This document shows positions 1-7,721 of a stretch of 14,494 nt of DNA, piece after piece. This stretch comes from DASUFH01 sp036274645. GTDB lineage: Bacteria; Acidobacteriota; Terriglobia; 20CM-2-55-15. How positions within the stretch are numbered: position 1 is the first letter of the stretch; the number at the start of each line of letters is the position of its first letter. The position numbers and the translations under genes were made by a program. The notes beneath the pieces are model-generated. The model had not been told where the DNA came from and ran no database searches. It worked only from the letters and a program-made list of their open reading frames with translations. The stretch covers positions 1 through 14,494 of the forward strand of contig DASUFH010000125.1 of the NCBI GenBank assembly GCA_036274645.1, written 5' to 3'.

Positions 1-114
1 CATTGACCAGTAAGCCATTGGGTCATTGGGCGGTTTAGCCAGGTCCATTAAACATCGCACAACAGCCAACGCACGTCGGACAACCGGGCCAGCGGGGGAA
101 CTCGGGACAACCGG
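1..114. other. Left-edge intergenic segment
   Basis: No gene is seen. The decamer GGACAACCGG occurs twice (78-87 and 105-114), the second copy directly abutting the stop codon of the gene at 115. No hairpin with a T-tract is evident. Confidence 0.3.
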
Positions 115-948
115 TTACTTGATGTGGTCGAGGTCCCGCTCGTTCTCCAGGCAGACTTCGTCGATCAATTCCACATCGACGAGGAGACGTTCCTTGATCG
201 TGACGGTCCACGGTTTGGTGTACGCCTTGGGATCGTCGACGGTAACTTTGAGCTCGAGATGTCCGTAGTCCGGCCGCCGGTACTCTTCCCGCACCTTCGC
301 CGCCTCGGTCAGCACACTCCCATTCCAGTCGATCCACAGATCGTCGCGAAATCCGATCGTGTCGACCACCAGGGTGTCGCCGGACCACTTCGCCGTCGAA
401 TACCCCTGCCACGAGGGCGTCGGATCTTCGGGCAGCGGCCGGGCGTCCGTGAATATCTGACGGTACGAGGTATTCCACTCATTCAGGATCAGCAGCAGGT
501 TGGGAACCTGGACGAACTTGATGAGATGCGGCATCCCGAAGGAGCGCAGGTAATTGTCCGGCATGCACCGGATATGCGGATCATCGATCGCATGGTTGGC
601 CGTGCGCTCTTTGACGAGCGCGGCCAGCCAGGGCTGATACGGTAAGCCGCCAGGCAGTTCGACCCCGAGATTCACCATGCGTCGCGATGTCGTCGCGTCA
701 TACGGATTCGGCGGAACATTGGGCCGGCGGGCGTCGACCTCGTCGCTGCTCCAGATTCCGGAAAAATCCGGTTTGCCATCCGCCATGCGGGGCGTGACCG
801 CCGACATGTCCGGACTGCCATCCGCTTTCCGCGCAACTCCCGCGGTGGGATACCTCACCCATTGAGCGGCCAGGTGAGACGCGCCGAGAAGGAAAAGGGC
901 GGCCAGGACAACCGCTGCATAGCGTCGGGAACGAAACAGGTAAAGCAT
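115..948 (-). CDS. Exported protein of unknown function, 'GKPDFSGIW' family (copy 1)
   Basis: 277 residues with an ATG start. Residues 1-28 form a signal peptide (basic RSRR, hydrophobic stretch, likely cleavage in the LAAQW region), so the protein is probably periplasmic or outer-surface. The mature part carries AQWVRYPTAG (28-37), GKPDFSGIW (58-66), IRCMP with Cys128, PSWQGYSTAKW followed by GDTLVVDTIGF, and a C-terminal EVCLENERD with Cys266. These motifs recur in the divergent neighbour at 1080-1949, including both cysteines, which may form a disulfide. I know the family as frequent, unnamed 'hypothetical proteins' of Acidobacteriota; no reaction is established to my knowledge. No convincing Shine-Dalgarno is seen just upstream of the ATG at 946-948. 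Confidence is high that it is a gene and low on function. Confidence 0.88.
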   Translation of the reverse strand: MLYLFRSRRYAAVVLAALFLLGASHLAAQWVRYPTAGVARKADGSPDMSAVTPRMADGKPDFSGIWSSDEVDARRPNVPPNPYDATTSRRMVNLGVELPGGLPYQPWLAALVKERTANHAIDDPHIRCMPDNYLRSFGMPHLIKFVQVPNLLLILNEWNTSYRQIFTDARPLPEDPTPSWQGYSTAKWSGDTLVVDTIGFRDDLWIDWNGSVLTEAAKVREEYRRPDYGHLELKVTVDDPKAYTKPWTVTIKERLLVDVELIDEVCLENERDLDHIK

Positions 949-980
949 CGGCGCAGCATACCATCACTCCCGGCGTCCGC

Positions 981-1001
981 TGTAGGGGCGGTCCGTGAGC
1001 C
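981..1001. repeat. Degenerate half-copy of the GGGCGGTC repeat
   Basis: The first 13 bases (tgtaggggcggtc, 981-993) are identical to the left end of the copies at 7834 and 14329; the downstream palindromic half has decayed (cgtgagcc in place of tatgaccgccc). This remnant lies between two divergently transcribed genes, unlike the other copies, which follow stop codons. Confidence 0.5.
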
Positions 1002-1030
1002 AGGAGGACGATCTGGAAGCGGAGGAACGC

Positions 1031-1060
1031 TTGACAGCCGGACCGGAGTCAACGTAGAGG
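1031..1060 (+). promoter_or_regulatory. Candidate sigma70-like promoter for the gene at 1080
   Basis: A perfect TTGACA -35 hexamer lies at 1031-1036. With 18 bp spacing the -10 position holds TAGAGG (1055-1060), only a 3/6 match. The leader to the GTG at 1080 would be short, about 15 bases. The -35 is convincing and the -10 is weak, so this is only a candidate. Confidence 0.3.
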
Positions 1061-1079
1061 ATGGGCCAGAGGAGATCAT

Positions 1080-1949
1080 GTGAAAAACGCGATTCGCATC
1101 CCATCGGTCCTGATCCTTGTTGTTACCGCCCTGACTGCCAGCGCCACGGCGCAATGGATCAACTACCCAACGCCCGGCACACCTCGTCTTTCCAACGGAA
1201 AGGTCAACCTGAGCGCTCCGGCGCCGCGCCTCAACGGCAAGCCGGATCTCTCCGGAGTCTGGCACGTCGAACCGACGCCGATGGCCGAATGGGTACGCAT
1301 GCTCGGCCCCGATCCCGATCCGTTTGCGGTTCCAGGCATGGAGCTGACCAGCGTCTCGAAATACGCCGCCAACGTCTTCGCGGATTTCGCGCCGGGAACG
1401 GAGCCCATCCGCCCGGAAGTGGCGCAAGAGATGGCCGCGATGGTGGAGCGGCGGCTGACGAGCAAGGAGTATCATCCCGGCTTCTACTGTCTACCCTACG
1501 GTATTCCCGTATCGTCCCTGCTTTCCGGCGTGACGAAGTTCGTCCAGACGCCAAACCTCACGATTGTGCTGCTGGAGACGGGCGGCAACCGCCAGATCTA
1601 CACCGATGGACGCAAACACATGCCGGACAACAACCCGTCGTGGTTCGGCTACTCGACAGGAAAATGGGAGGGGGACACGCTGGTCGTCGAAACCATCGGA
1701 TTCAACGGACGCACATGGCTCGATGTGGTCGGGCGCCCTCAAAGCGAGGAGGCGCGGGTGACGGAACGGTTCCGGCGCCGGGACTTCGGGCATCTGGATG
1801 CGGAAGTCACGTTCAATGACCCGGTCTGGTACAGCAAGCCGTTCACGATCAAGGTGACGTATCTTCTGCAGCCGGACACCGACATCCTGGAGTACTACTG
1901 CGAAAACGAAAAGGACCACGCGCATCTTCCGAAGGCGGAAGTAAAGTAG
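1080..1949 (+). CDS. Exported protein of unknown function, 'GKPDFSGIW' family (copy 2)
   Basis: 289 residues starting at GTG 1080. The sequence gaggag at about 1069-1074 gives a ribosome-binding site with roughly 5 bases of spacing; the overlapping ATG at 1078 runs straight into TGA, so GTG is the only usable start. Residues 1-24 are a signal peptide ending in ATAQW. The mature protein follows the same motif order as copy 1: AQWINYPTPG, GKPDLSGVW (53-61), FYCLPYG with Cys137, PNLTIVLLE, RQIYTDGR, NPSWFGYSTGKW, GDTLVVETIGF, DFGHL, and YYCENEKDH with Cys274. The two genes are divergent paralogues, separated by 131 bp. Conserved positions include two cysteines and many aromatic residues, but no known catalytic signature is visible. 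Function is unknown; a secreted binding protein or enzyme is possible. Confidence 0.9.
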   Translation: MKNAIRIPSVLILVVTALTASATAQWINYPTPGTPRLSNGKVNLSAPAPRLNGKPDLSGVWHVEPTPMAEWVRMLGPDPDPFAVPGMELTSVSKYAANVFADFAPGTEPIRPEVAQEMAAMVERRLTSKEYHPGFYCLPYGIPVSSLLSGVTKFVQTPNLTIVLLETGGNRQIYTDGRKHMPDNNPSWFGYSTGKWEGDTLVVETIGFNGRTWLDVVGRPQSEEARVTERFRRRDFGHLDAEVTFNDPVWYSKPFTIKVTYLLQPDTDILEYYCENEKDHAHLPKAEVK

Positions 1950-1975
1950 CGGAAACGCTTTGGTTCCCGTCTGCT

Positions 1976-2042
1976 GTGTAGTTGCGGTCGATGATCGCCC
2001 AGCGTTTCGAAGAGGGTGGGCGGTCACAGACCGCCACTACAC
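1976..2042. repeat. Inverted-repeat element between convergent genes (copy R2)
   Basis: The left arm 1976-2000 and the reverse complement of the right arm 2018-2042 match at 21 of 25 positions. Each arm is itself a copy of the gggcggtc/gaccgccc mini-palindrome, so the element can fold either as two small hairpins or one long one. The first spacer bases, agcgtttc (2001-2008), are shared with the copy at 7831-7934, and a matching gaaacgct lies upstream at 1952-1959. It fills the gap between the stop codons of two convergent genes (ends 1949 and 2054), so a bidirectional transcript-end role is likely, though there is no U-tract. Confidence 0.75.
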
Positions 2043-2053
2043 GGCGGGAGGAG

Positions 2054-3328
2054 CTACCAGATCGCCATCGACTCTTCGAGAATGCGCTCGACGGCCTGAC
2101 GGGTCACCGGCTCCGGAGAAAGAGCGAGGAGACGCTTCTGTTTCAGCGCGCCTTCAGTCAACGCCGGTATGTCGCTGGCGCCATAGCCAACCCCCGCGAG
2201 GCCGTTCGGCATGCCGATCCGTTGCATGAAACCGATGAACGCCTCGCCCAGCGCTCGTCCACCCGCGTCGCCGCCTGAAGCCTGTGTCTTTATACCCATC
2301 CACTCCGCAATCGCCCTGTGCCGCTGGGGTTTCGCGTTTGCCGTGAACAAAAACGAAGCGGGGGCGCAGAGCGCAGTGGACATGCCGTGCGGCACGAGCG
2401 GTTTCCTGCGGGGATAGCCGGGGGGACAGAACTCCCGCACATTCCCGGCGATCGGATAGCCCATCGCGTGCGGAATGTGCACCCCCGCGTTGGAGAAACC
2501 CATACCGGCATAAATGGTGGCCAGCATCATCTGCGTGCGGGCTTCCAGGTCCGCGCCGTCCTTTACGACCTTCGGCAGAAATTCATCCACCAATCGGATG
2601 GCGCGTTCGCACCAGATGTCGCTGATCGGATTGGCCCCCTGATACGGAGGCCGGTCTGCGGGGGTGGCCGGCTTTTCGCGTTCGTCGTAGCCCAGCGCCG
2701 TGTACGACTCGATGGCGTGAGTCAACACATCCGCTCCCGAACAGGCGCTGACCATTTGCGGAGTCGACAAGGAATTGAGCGGATCGAGAACACCCAGGGA
2801 AGCGCGCAGGTAGTGATGCGAGATGCCGGTTTTGACATGGAGTTCCGTCATGTCCACTACGGCGATGGCCGTGTTCTCGGACGATGTTCCCGCCGTGGTG
2901 GGCAAACAGACCATCGGTTTGAGCGGACCCGGGATCGGACGGGCTTCGCCGATCGGCGCGTTGACGTAGGCAAGAAACGGCGCCGGATGGGTCACATACA
3001 GATTCATGATCTTGGTCGTGTCCATCACGCTTCCGCCGCCGATCGCCAGGTATCCGTCGGGACGGAAATCCCGGGCGAACTCAATCGCCCGGAGCGCCGA
3101 AACATCCGTCGGTTCGATGCTGACGTCCTCAAACAGCCCCGTCTCGATCCCGCGTTCCCGAACCAGGCCGATAACGCGCTCCGGCAGGCCCGTCCGGGCC
3201 ACGCCAGGATCCGTGACGACCAGCGCGCGCTTCAGGCGCATTCCGGCCAGGTCGTATCCAATTTCCTGTGTGACGCCCACACCGAACTTGTACGGCGTGG
3301 ACTTCATCGTAAAAACCGTGTCGTTCAT
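2054..3328 (-). CDS. Iron-type alcohol dehydrogenase, hydroxyacid-oxoacid transhydrogenase (ADHFE1/HOT) type
   Basis: 424 residues, no signal peptide, cytoplasmic. Family III (iron-containing) alcohol dehydrogenase fold: an N-terminal dinucleotide-binding half with GGGSVMDTTK (97-106) and a C-terminal helical metal-binding half. Expected metal ligands are present: Asp200 and His204 in GADVLTHAIESYT, His287 in VHIPHAMGYP, and His314 in LVPHGMS. Several stretches match, from memory, the mitochondrial transhydrogenase ADHFE1 rather than generic alcohol dehydrogenases: VEPTD-like IEPTD, APIG before PLKP, PAYQGANPISDIW-like PPYQGANPISDIW, DLEAR, and GYGASDIPAL. That enzyme transfers hydride between 4-hydroxybutyrate and 2-oxoglutarate without free cofactor; whether this protein does so is inferred. 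The start at 3328 lies 19 bp after the beta-propeller gene. No clear Shine-Dalgarno is seen, suggesting translational coupling; an internal ATG at 3307 is the alternative start. Confidence 0.92.
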   Translation of the reverse strand: MNDTVFTMKSTPYKFGVGVTQEIGYDLAGMRLKRALVVTDPGVARTGLPERVIGLVRERGIETGLFEDVSIEPTDVSALRAIEFARDFRPDGYLAIGGGSVMDTTKIMNLYVTHPAPFLAYVNAPIGEARPIPGPLKPMVCLPTTAGTSSENTAIAVVDMTELHVKTGISHHYLRASLGVLDPLNSLSTPQMVSACSGADVLTHAIESYTALGYDEREKPATPADRPPYQGANPISDIWCERAIRLVDEFLPKVVKDGADLEARTQMMLATIYAGMGFSNAGVHIPHAMGYPIAGNVREFCPPGYPRRKPLVPHGMSTALCAPASFLFTANAKPQRHRAIAEWMGIKTQASGGDAGGRALGEAFIGFMQRIGMPNGLAGVGYGASDIPALTEGALKQKRLLALSPEPVTRQAVERILEESMAIW

Positions 3329-3347
3329 GAATGCCGATTCGGGCGCG

Positions 3348-4361
3348 TCAGTAGTACGCGAGCGTTTCGATGCCCGTGCCGGCCTTGAACGATTTCGTCA
3401 CCTGCCCCTTCGCCACGTCAATCACGGAGATCGTGCCGTCTCCGTGATTGGAGACGAGCGCGGTTTTACCGTCGGCGGCAAAGGCGACACCGAACGCCTG
3501 CTGGCCGACCGCAACGGTCTTCTGCGGCGCGTGCAGGTTATGCGCGTCGAAAACGTTGGCCAGCCGGTCGACATGGTTGGCGGTGATGAGTGTTGCGCCG
3601 TCGGGCGAATAGCGCGCGCGGAAAGGTCCCGTCGTGTTCTTCTCGACCGCGATCGTGTCAATGATCCTGTCGGTGGCGGTATCGATCACATAAAACTTCG
3701 GATCGGCAAAATCGATCGCGATCACGCGTTTCCCATCGGGCGACGCGGTGATGCCCTGCGTTCCTTTCGGCATGGGGATCTGGCCGATCATCTTGCGGGC
3801 TTTCAGGTCGATCACACTGACAAACAATCGATCGTTCTTGTTGGCCACATAGGCCTTGCTGCCATCGGGCAGAACAGCCGCCCAGTGTCCGGTTCCGTCC
3901 GTGTCGATCGCGGCCTGAATGGAGCGGGACTTCGGATCGATGACGAGCAGTTTGCGGCTCAGGTCGCAGGTGGCATAGAGCGTGCCCTTGTTATCCACCT
4001 GCAGGCCGTGCGGCGCCTGCTGAGGCGCGACATCGATGACGCCGCTGACCTTGCGTGTTGAAAGATCGATGATGACGATCCGGTGATCCGGATGCGCATT
4101 GGCGCCATACACCCCGTCGCCATACAGTGGGACATAGGCGGTCGTGTGGTCGGGTGAGATCGCAAGCTCGTGCGGCGGGCCATCCAGCTGGAGATTCCCG
4201 ATCTCGGTCAGCGACGCGGGATCGAAAAAGCGCACGAAACCACCGCGCTTGTCGATCATGATCAGCCCCTGCACTCCGGTGGGGCTGTTGGGATCTACGG
4301 CGGCGACCGCTCCGGCCGCCAGGCCGAGAATCAAAAGGATCGCCGAGAATCGTGTTCGCAT
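3348..4361 (-). CDS. Secreted YVTN/YncE-family beta-propeller protein
   Basis: 337 residues with a signal peptide at 1-20 (MRTRF, hydrophobic run, AVA-A). The mature part is built from repeats of about 40 residues with the typical pattern SPDG-x-AYV followed by a V-x-VIDL-type strand. Examples are ISPDHTTAYV (68-77), VLPDGSKAYVAN (163-174), ASPDGKRVIAID, YSPDGATLITAN, FAADGKTALVSN and GTISVIDVAKGQV near the end. This is the 'surface antigen/YncE' beta-propeller fold, here about seven blades. Such proteins are periplasmic or surface binding modules; no catalytic residues can be named. The start is well supported: ggaggag at 4375-4369 lies 7 bases upstream of ATG 4361. It precedes the transhydrogenase-like gene by 19 bp and follows the cytochrome gene by 99 bp. 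The specific ligand is unknown. Confidence 0.9.
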   Translation of the reverse strand: MRTRFSAILLILGLAAGAVAAVDPNSPTGVQGLIMIDKRGGFVRFFDPASLTEIGNLQLDGPPHELAISPDHTTAYVPLYGDGVYGANAHPDHRIVIIDLSTRKVSGVIDVAPQQAPHGLQVDNKGTLYATCDLSRKLLVIDPKSRSIQAAIDTDGTGHWAAVLPDGSKAYVANKNDRLFVSVIDLKARKMIGQIPMPKGTQGITASPDGKRVIAIDFADPKFYVIDTATDRIIDTIAVEKNTTGPFRARYSPDGATLITANHVDRLANVFDAHNLHAPQKTVAVGQQAFGVAFAADGKTALVSNHGDGTISVIDVAKGQVTKSFKAGTGIETLAYY

Positions 4362-4396
4362 GATGAGACTCCTCCAGCGGGCGCTATTACGCGGGG

Positions 4397-4402
4397 AGTA
4401 TA
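4397..4402 (-). promoter_or_regulatory. Candidate -10 box upstream of the beta-propeller gene
   Basis: The minus strand reads TATACT (5/6 match to TATAAT), 35 bases upstream of ATG 4361. No TTGACA-like -35 lies at 17-18 bp upstream. The 99-bp gap in which it sits is the largest in the four-gene cluster, so an internal promoter for the last two genes is plausible but weakly supported. Confidence 0.25.
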
Positions 4403-4460
4403 CACCGTGCCAGAGCGATGCCCGGAGCGAGCTCGCGCTGCGAGGCCCGCCCGCTTGCGC

Positions 4461-6896
4461 CTATCGGACGCGCGGCTCGCGGACCAGGCGGAATCCGATC
4501 GAACTGTACCGGCGCGAGGGATTGAGCGCGTCGCGGCGTGAAACTCTCAGGTTCTTCGGGTCATCGTTCCATGATCCCCCTCGAATCACCTTCGACCCGG
4601 CGGCGCCGCCCGGCCCGGCAGGGTCGGTCACGGTGGACGGCGCATAGCTGCCCGCATACGTATCCTGGACCCATTCCGCCACGTTCCCTTCCATGTCGTA
4701 CAGCCCCCAGGCGTTCGGACGCTTTTCTCCCACCGGATGGGTCTCGGCGCTGGAATTCTCCGCAAACCACGCAAACTCGGCAATCGTCCCCGGACCACCG
4801 GGCAGCGGCTCGACGCTGCCGGCGCGCGCGGCGTACTCCCATTCCGCTTCGGTCGGCAGGCGATAGCAGAACCCGTCGTCGCGGGAGTTCAGGCGGTTGA
4901 GGAATTCGCGCACATCGTTCCAGCTGACGTTTTCGACCGGACGCCGGTCGCCGTTGAACGCGCTGGGATTGCTTCCCATGACAGCCTGCCATTCGGCGCC
5001 GGTCACTTCATGGACGCCCATCTCGATCGGTCGCGTGAGGCGCACGGTGTGCGCGGCGCGCTCATCGCTGTCGCACTGGATGTCTCCGGCTGAACATCCC
5101 ATCTGGAACACGCCCGGCTCCAACCGGACGAACGCAAAGCCCGGCGGAACGGCCGGCGCGTTGATGGTCGCGGGCGGCCTTCCCGGACGCCCGGACCGCG
5201 GGGCCGGCGCAACAAAGAACCGTTCGCCGAACACTCGCGTGGGGTTGGCCCACACTCCGATGCCCAGGGCTTCGACAATCTCTCCGAACTCTTCTTCCCA
5301 GACGTCGCGTTTAACCGCGCCGCCCGACACGAGCGGCGTCAGGCCCAGCTGCTGCAGGCGTGGATTCGCGGCGAGTTCCGACAGGAACTCATTCTCCGTG
5401 AAACCGGTTTCGGCGGCTGCCGCCGCGGCGCTCACGGAGGCCCGATACCGCTGGGCCAGTTCGGCCAGCGGCTCTTCACCGGTCCGCGCTCCGGTTTGCA
5501 GAACGGCGTGTTCAAAACGCCGCTGGTCGGCGGCGAGAAGCGCGTCCATCGCGTCGCTCGGGGCATAAAGCGCCGATACGATGGACCGCAGCTCCGGCGC
5601 GAACGGAACCGCCGACGCGCCGACTTCGTCCGTCAACGGGCGAACCCCGTTGACATGGCAGGTCATGCAGCTCTGGCCGTTGCGGATCTCCGGACGGCCG
5701 GCGCCCTTGTTGAACACGATGTTCGTCGGCGCCTGATCGATCCGTTCGCCTCTCTGATTGACCAGCAGATACGCCTGCAGGCCGTTCGGCAGATTGAAGA
5801 TGATCTCTCCCCCGGCGCGCTCGAAATCGACCGGATGCTGAAAGATGTTGTGGCGCCCGACGTTGTCGGAAAAATCGTACGACTTCCAGTACGCGCCGTA
5901 GCTGGAGCGATGGCGCTCCACAATGCGATTGTTGTTGGACACTCCCGATTCCGCAAATCCCGCGCGCGCCACGCGCACGCCCGCCGCTTCCCGCAGATTC
6001 CTCGCCGTATCGATCCGCAGGCAGCGCCGGACGGCCGGGCCGCAGCTTTCCAGTTCGCGTTCGGTGGCGGGCAGTTCCAGAACTTCGTGGTAGAGCGGCG
6101 GCAGCGAGGCGGTTGCCAGGAACCAGTCCGCGCGAATGAACGGCGTATCGGACGCCGCGAGCCGCTGAATGCGCGAATAGGCCGCGGTCGGCAGACGGAC
6201 CGCATAGGGATAACCGGAAGTGATGGTCTTCCAGGTCTCGTCGCTCCACTCAAAGTCCCGCAGGTCCATCCGGATGAGGGTTCGGTCCGCATCCACAACG
6301 GCCGGCAGAAGTATCTCTTTTTCCCAGGACAGACTGTTGATGAGCTTGAATAACGCGACCCGATAGGTCTCCAGATCGGCGCCGGGCGAGTTGTGCAGAT
6401 TCGTCAGGACGAAGTATCGCTGGAAGCGGCGCGACTGCATTTCCAGTCCGGCGAGATCCTGCTCGATGGCGGCGACGACTTCCTCGTTTGAAATGAACCG
6501 GCGCGCCGGAGATGAATCCGGAGTCCACTGGGGCGCTCCGTCGTCGATCCATTGCCGGATCTTCGCGATATCGTACGCGGGCAGCCTCGGCCCGCCTTCG
6601 GGCATCGCGGGCTGAACCGCTCCCGTAATGCGTCGGTACAGGGGCGACTCTTCCGGCCTGCCGGGAATAACGGCGCCCTGCCGCACCATGGCCGCGCGAT
6701 TGAGAGGCATGAAGGCGCTGGCGACTCCGCCTTCCCCGTGACACGCCGCGCAATTCTTCTGGAGCACGCCAAACGCCTGCGCCGCGGAGGAGCCGGGATC
6801 AGACGGCCGGACCGAACCGGCCGCCAGGCGGCCGGCGGCCGCGACCGCCATCAGAACAACCACACCGTATGCGAAGCGCCGCTTCATGGTTTTCAT
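4461..6896 (-). CDS. Secreted diheme cytochrome c protein with C-terminal FGE-sulfatase (SUMF1-like) domain
   Basis: 811 residues from ATG 6896 (GGGGGA 4 bases upstream); a GTG at 6923 would add nine residues, and ATG 6887 is another option. Numbering here counts from the GTG. A signal peptide (KRRFAYGVVVLMAVAAAG) is followed by a Planctomycete-type cytochrome c domain with heme motif CAACH (58-62), PAMPEGG (candidate axial Met107) and IRQWIDDGAP. A middle region (about 150-590) holds a second heme site, CMTCH (419-423), within NGQSCMTCHVNGVRP. The C-terminal 593-816 is an FGE-sulfatase domain: GVFQMG, PVENVSWNDVREF, YRLPTEAEWEYAAR, GNVAEWVQD, VIRGGSW, GFRLV. The pair of catalytic cysteines found after RGGSW in true formylglycine-generating enzymes is absent, so this domain is probably a binding module. 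It follows the HEAT gene almost without a gap. A periplasmic redox or ligand-sensing role is inferred. Confidence 0.9.
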   Translation of the reverse strand: MKTMKRRFAYGVVVLMAVAAAGRLAAGSVRPSDPGSSAAQAFGVLQKNCAACHGEGGVASAFMPLNRAAMVRQGAVIPGRPEESPLYRRITGAVQPAMPEGGPRLPAYDIAKIRQWIDDGAPQWTPDSSPARRFISNEEVVAAIEQDLAGLEMQSRRFQRYFVLTNLHNSPGADLETYRVALFKLINSLSWEKEILLPAVVDADRTLIRMDLRDFEWSDETWKTITSGYPYAVRLPTAAYSRIQRLAASDTPFIRADWFLATASLPPLYHEVLELPATERELESCGPAVRRCLRIDTARNLREAAGVRVARAGFAESGVSNNNRIVERHRSSYGAYWKSYDFSDNVGRHNIFQHPVDFERAGGEIIFNLPNGLQAYLLVNQRGERIDQAPTNIVFNKGAGRPEIRNGQSCMTCHVNGVRPLTDEVGASAVPFAPELRSIVSALYAPSDAMDALLAADQRRFEHAVLQTGARTGEEPLAELAQRYRASVSAAAAAAETGFTENEFLSELAANPRLQQLGLTPLVSGGAVKRDVWEEEFGEIVEALGIGVWANPTRVFGERFFVAPAPRSGRPGRPPATINAPAVPPGFAFVRLEPGVFQMGCSAGDIQCDSDERAAHTVRLTRPIEMGVHEVTGAEWQAVMGSNPSAFNGDRRPVENVSWNDVREFLNRLNSRDDGFCYRLPTEAEWEYAARAGSVEPLPGGPGTIAEFAWFAENSSAETHPVGEKRPNAWGLYDMEGNVAEWVQDTYAGSYAPSTVTDPAGPGGAAGSKVIRGGSWNDDPKNLRVSRRDALNPSRRYSSIGFRLVREPRVR

Positions 6897-6926
6897 GACG
6901 TCCCCCATGCTCCGGTTGTCCACTCC

Positions 6927-7721
6927 CTACTGAAGCGCGCTCTGGATCCGCGTGGCCGCTTCCTTCGCGCGCTGCTTCGCTTCGGGTTCAAAGCTGCCGC
7001 GCGTGGCGCCGGCTTCAAGCGCGACCATGGCTTTCGTCTTGACGCGGGAATCGGCGGAATCCATGCCGATCCGTTCGATGGCGTGAATGGCCATCATCCG
7101 CAGTTCCATCCCTCCGATCGCGGCCTGGGCAGCCATGGGCCCATCCAGAAGATACTGGATGGCCTGCTCGGCGGCGGCGGAGTTGTCGCTGCCAACAATG
7201 GCGTTCACCGTGGCGTTGATGGCGGGAATGCGAACACCGTTGTTGCTGCTTTCGAGCGGCTCGTGCAACAGGATGACCGCAGCCAGGGCGATCTCCGACT
7301 TGCGCGCGTTGGCGGTGATGTTGTTGATCGCGTCGATCGCGACATCGCGGATCGGAACCTGTCCCGAACCAATCGGCCCACGCAGCGCATGGATCGCTAC
7401 AATCTTGACTGCCGGGTCCTTGGAGCTGTTCGCGATCTCCGCCAGCGCGAACACCGCCGGCATACGGATCTGGTCGGAACTGCTGTTCACCGGATCCACA
7501 ATCATGCGGATCGCGCGAATCTTGTTCTCGGAATCCGGCGCTTCCAGGGCCAGGTTCCAGACCCGATGAAGCGCGTCCACCCGCGTGCGCGTATCGGCGC
7601 TCTTCATCAGTTCGGTCTGGGAACGCAATTCAACCGCGATATGGAGCGTGTCGGCAGGCTGCGCATACAGCGCGGAACTCCAGAGGACGGCGGCCAACGT
7701 GAGCAATCTGTAACGGTTCAT
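6927..7721 (-). CDS. Secreted HEAT-like helical repeat protein
   Basis: 264 residues, starting at ATG 7721 with a strong ribosome-binding site (aaggag, 6 bases upstream). Residues 1-20 are a signal peptide ending SALYA-Q. The rest is a run of alpha-helical pairs at roughly 30-45 residue spacing, each with an 'x-R-x-x-A-I-x-A-I/L' helix: KIRAIRMIVDPV, IRMPAVFALAEIAN, VKIVAIHALRGPI, IRDVAIDAINNITAN, VRIPAINATVNAIVG, LRMMAIHAIERIG, VKTKAMVALEAGA. This fits HEAT/armadillo-like repeats, which act as protein-interaction scaffolds. No enzyme motif is visible. It is the first gene of the minus-strand cluster and ends 3 bp before the earliest possible start of the cytochrome/FGE-like gene, so the two products likely work together in the periplasm. 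The exact partner is unknown. Confidence 0.85.
   Translation of the reverse strand: MNRYRLLTLAAVLWSSALYAQPADTLHIAVELRSQTELMKSADTRTRVDALHRVWNLALEAPDSENKIRAIRMIVDPVNSSSDQIRMPAVFALAEIANSSKDPAVKIVAIHALRGPIGSGQVPIRDVAIDAINNITANARKSEIALAAVILLHEPLESSNNGVRIPAINATVNAIVGSDNSAAAEQAIQYLLDGPMAAQAAIGGMELRMMAIHAIERIGMDSADSRVKTKAMVALEAGATRGSFEPEAKQRAKEAATRIQSALQ

Noticed and set aside
2318..3388. 356-codon plus-strand open frame opposite the dehydrogenase gene
   Set aside because: Its translation is Arg/His/Gly-rich without a recognisable domain, while the opposite strand encodes a full-length conserved enzyme with all metal ligands.
4426..4440. GCGAGCTCGC palindrome between the cytochrome and beta-propeller genes
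   Set aside because: It is a loopless 10-bp palindrome in GC-rich DNA, with no T-tract and no second copy; chance is the simplest explanation.
4593..5145. Catalytic formylglycine-generating enzyme / sulfatase activation system
   Set aside because: The domain lacks the catalytic cysteine pair after RGGSW and no sulfatase gene lies in the window.
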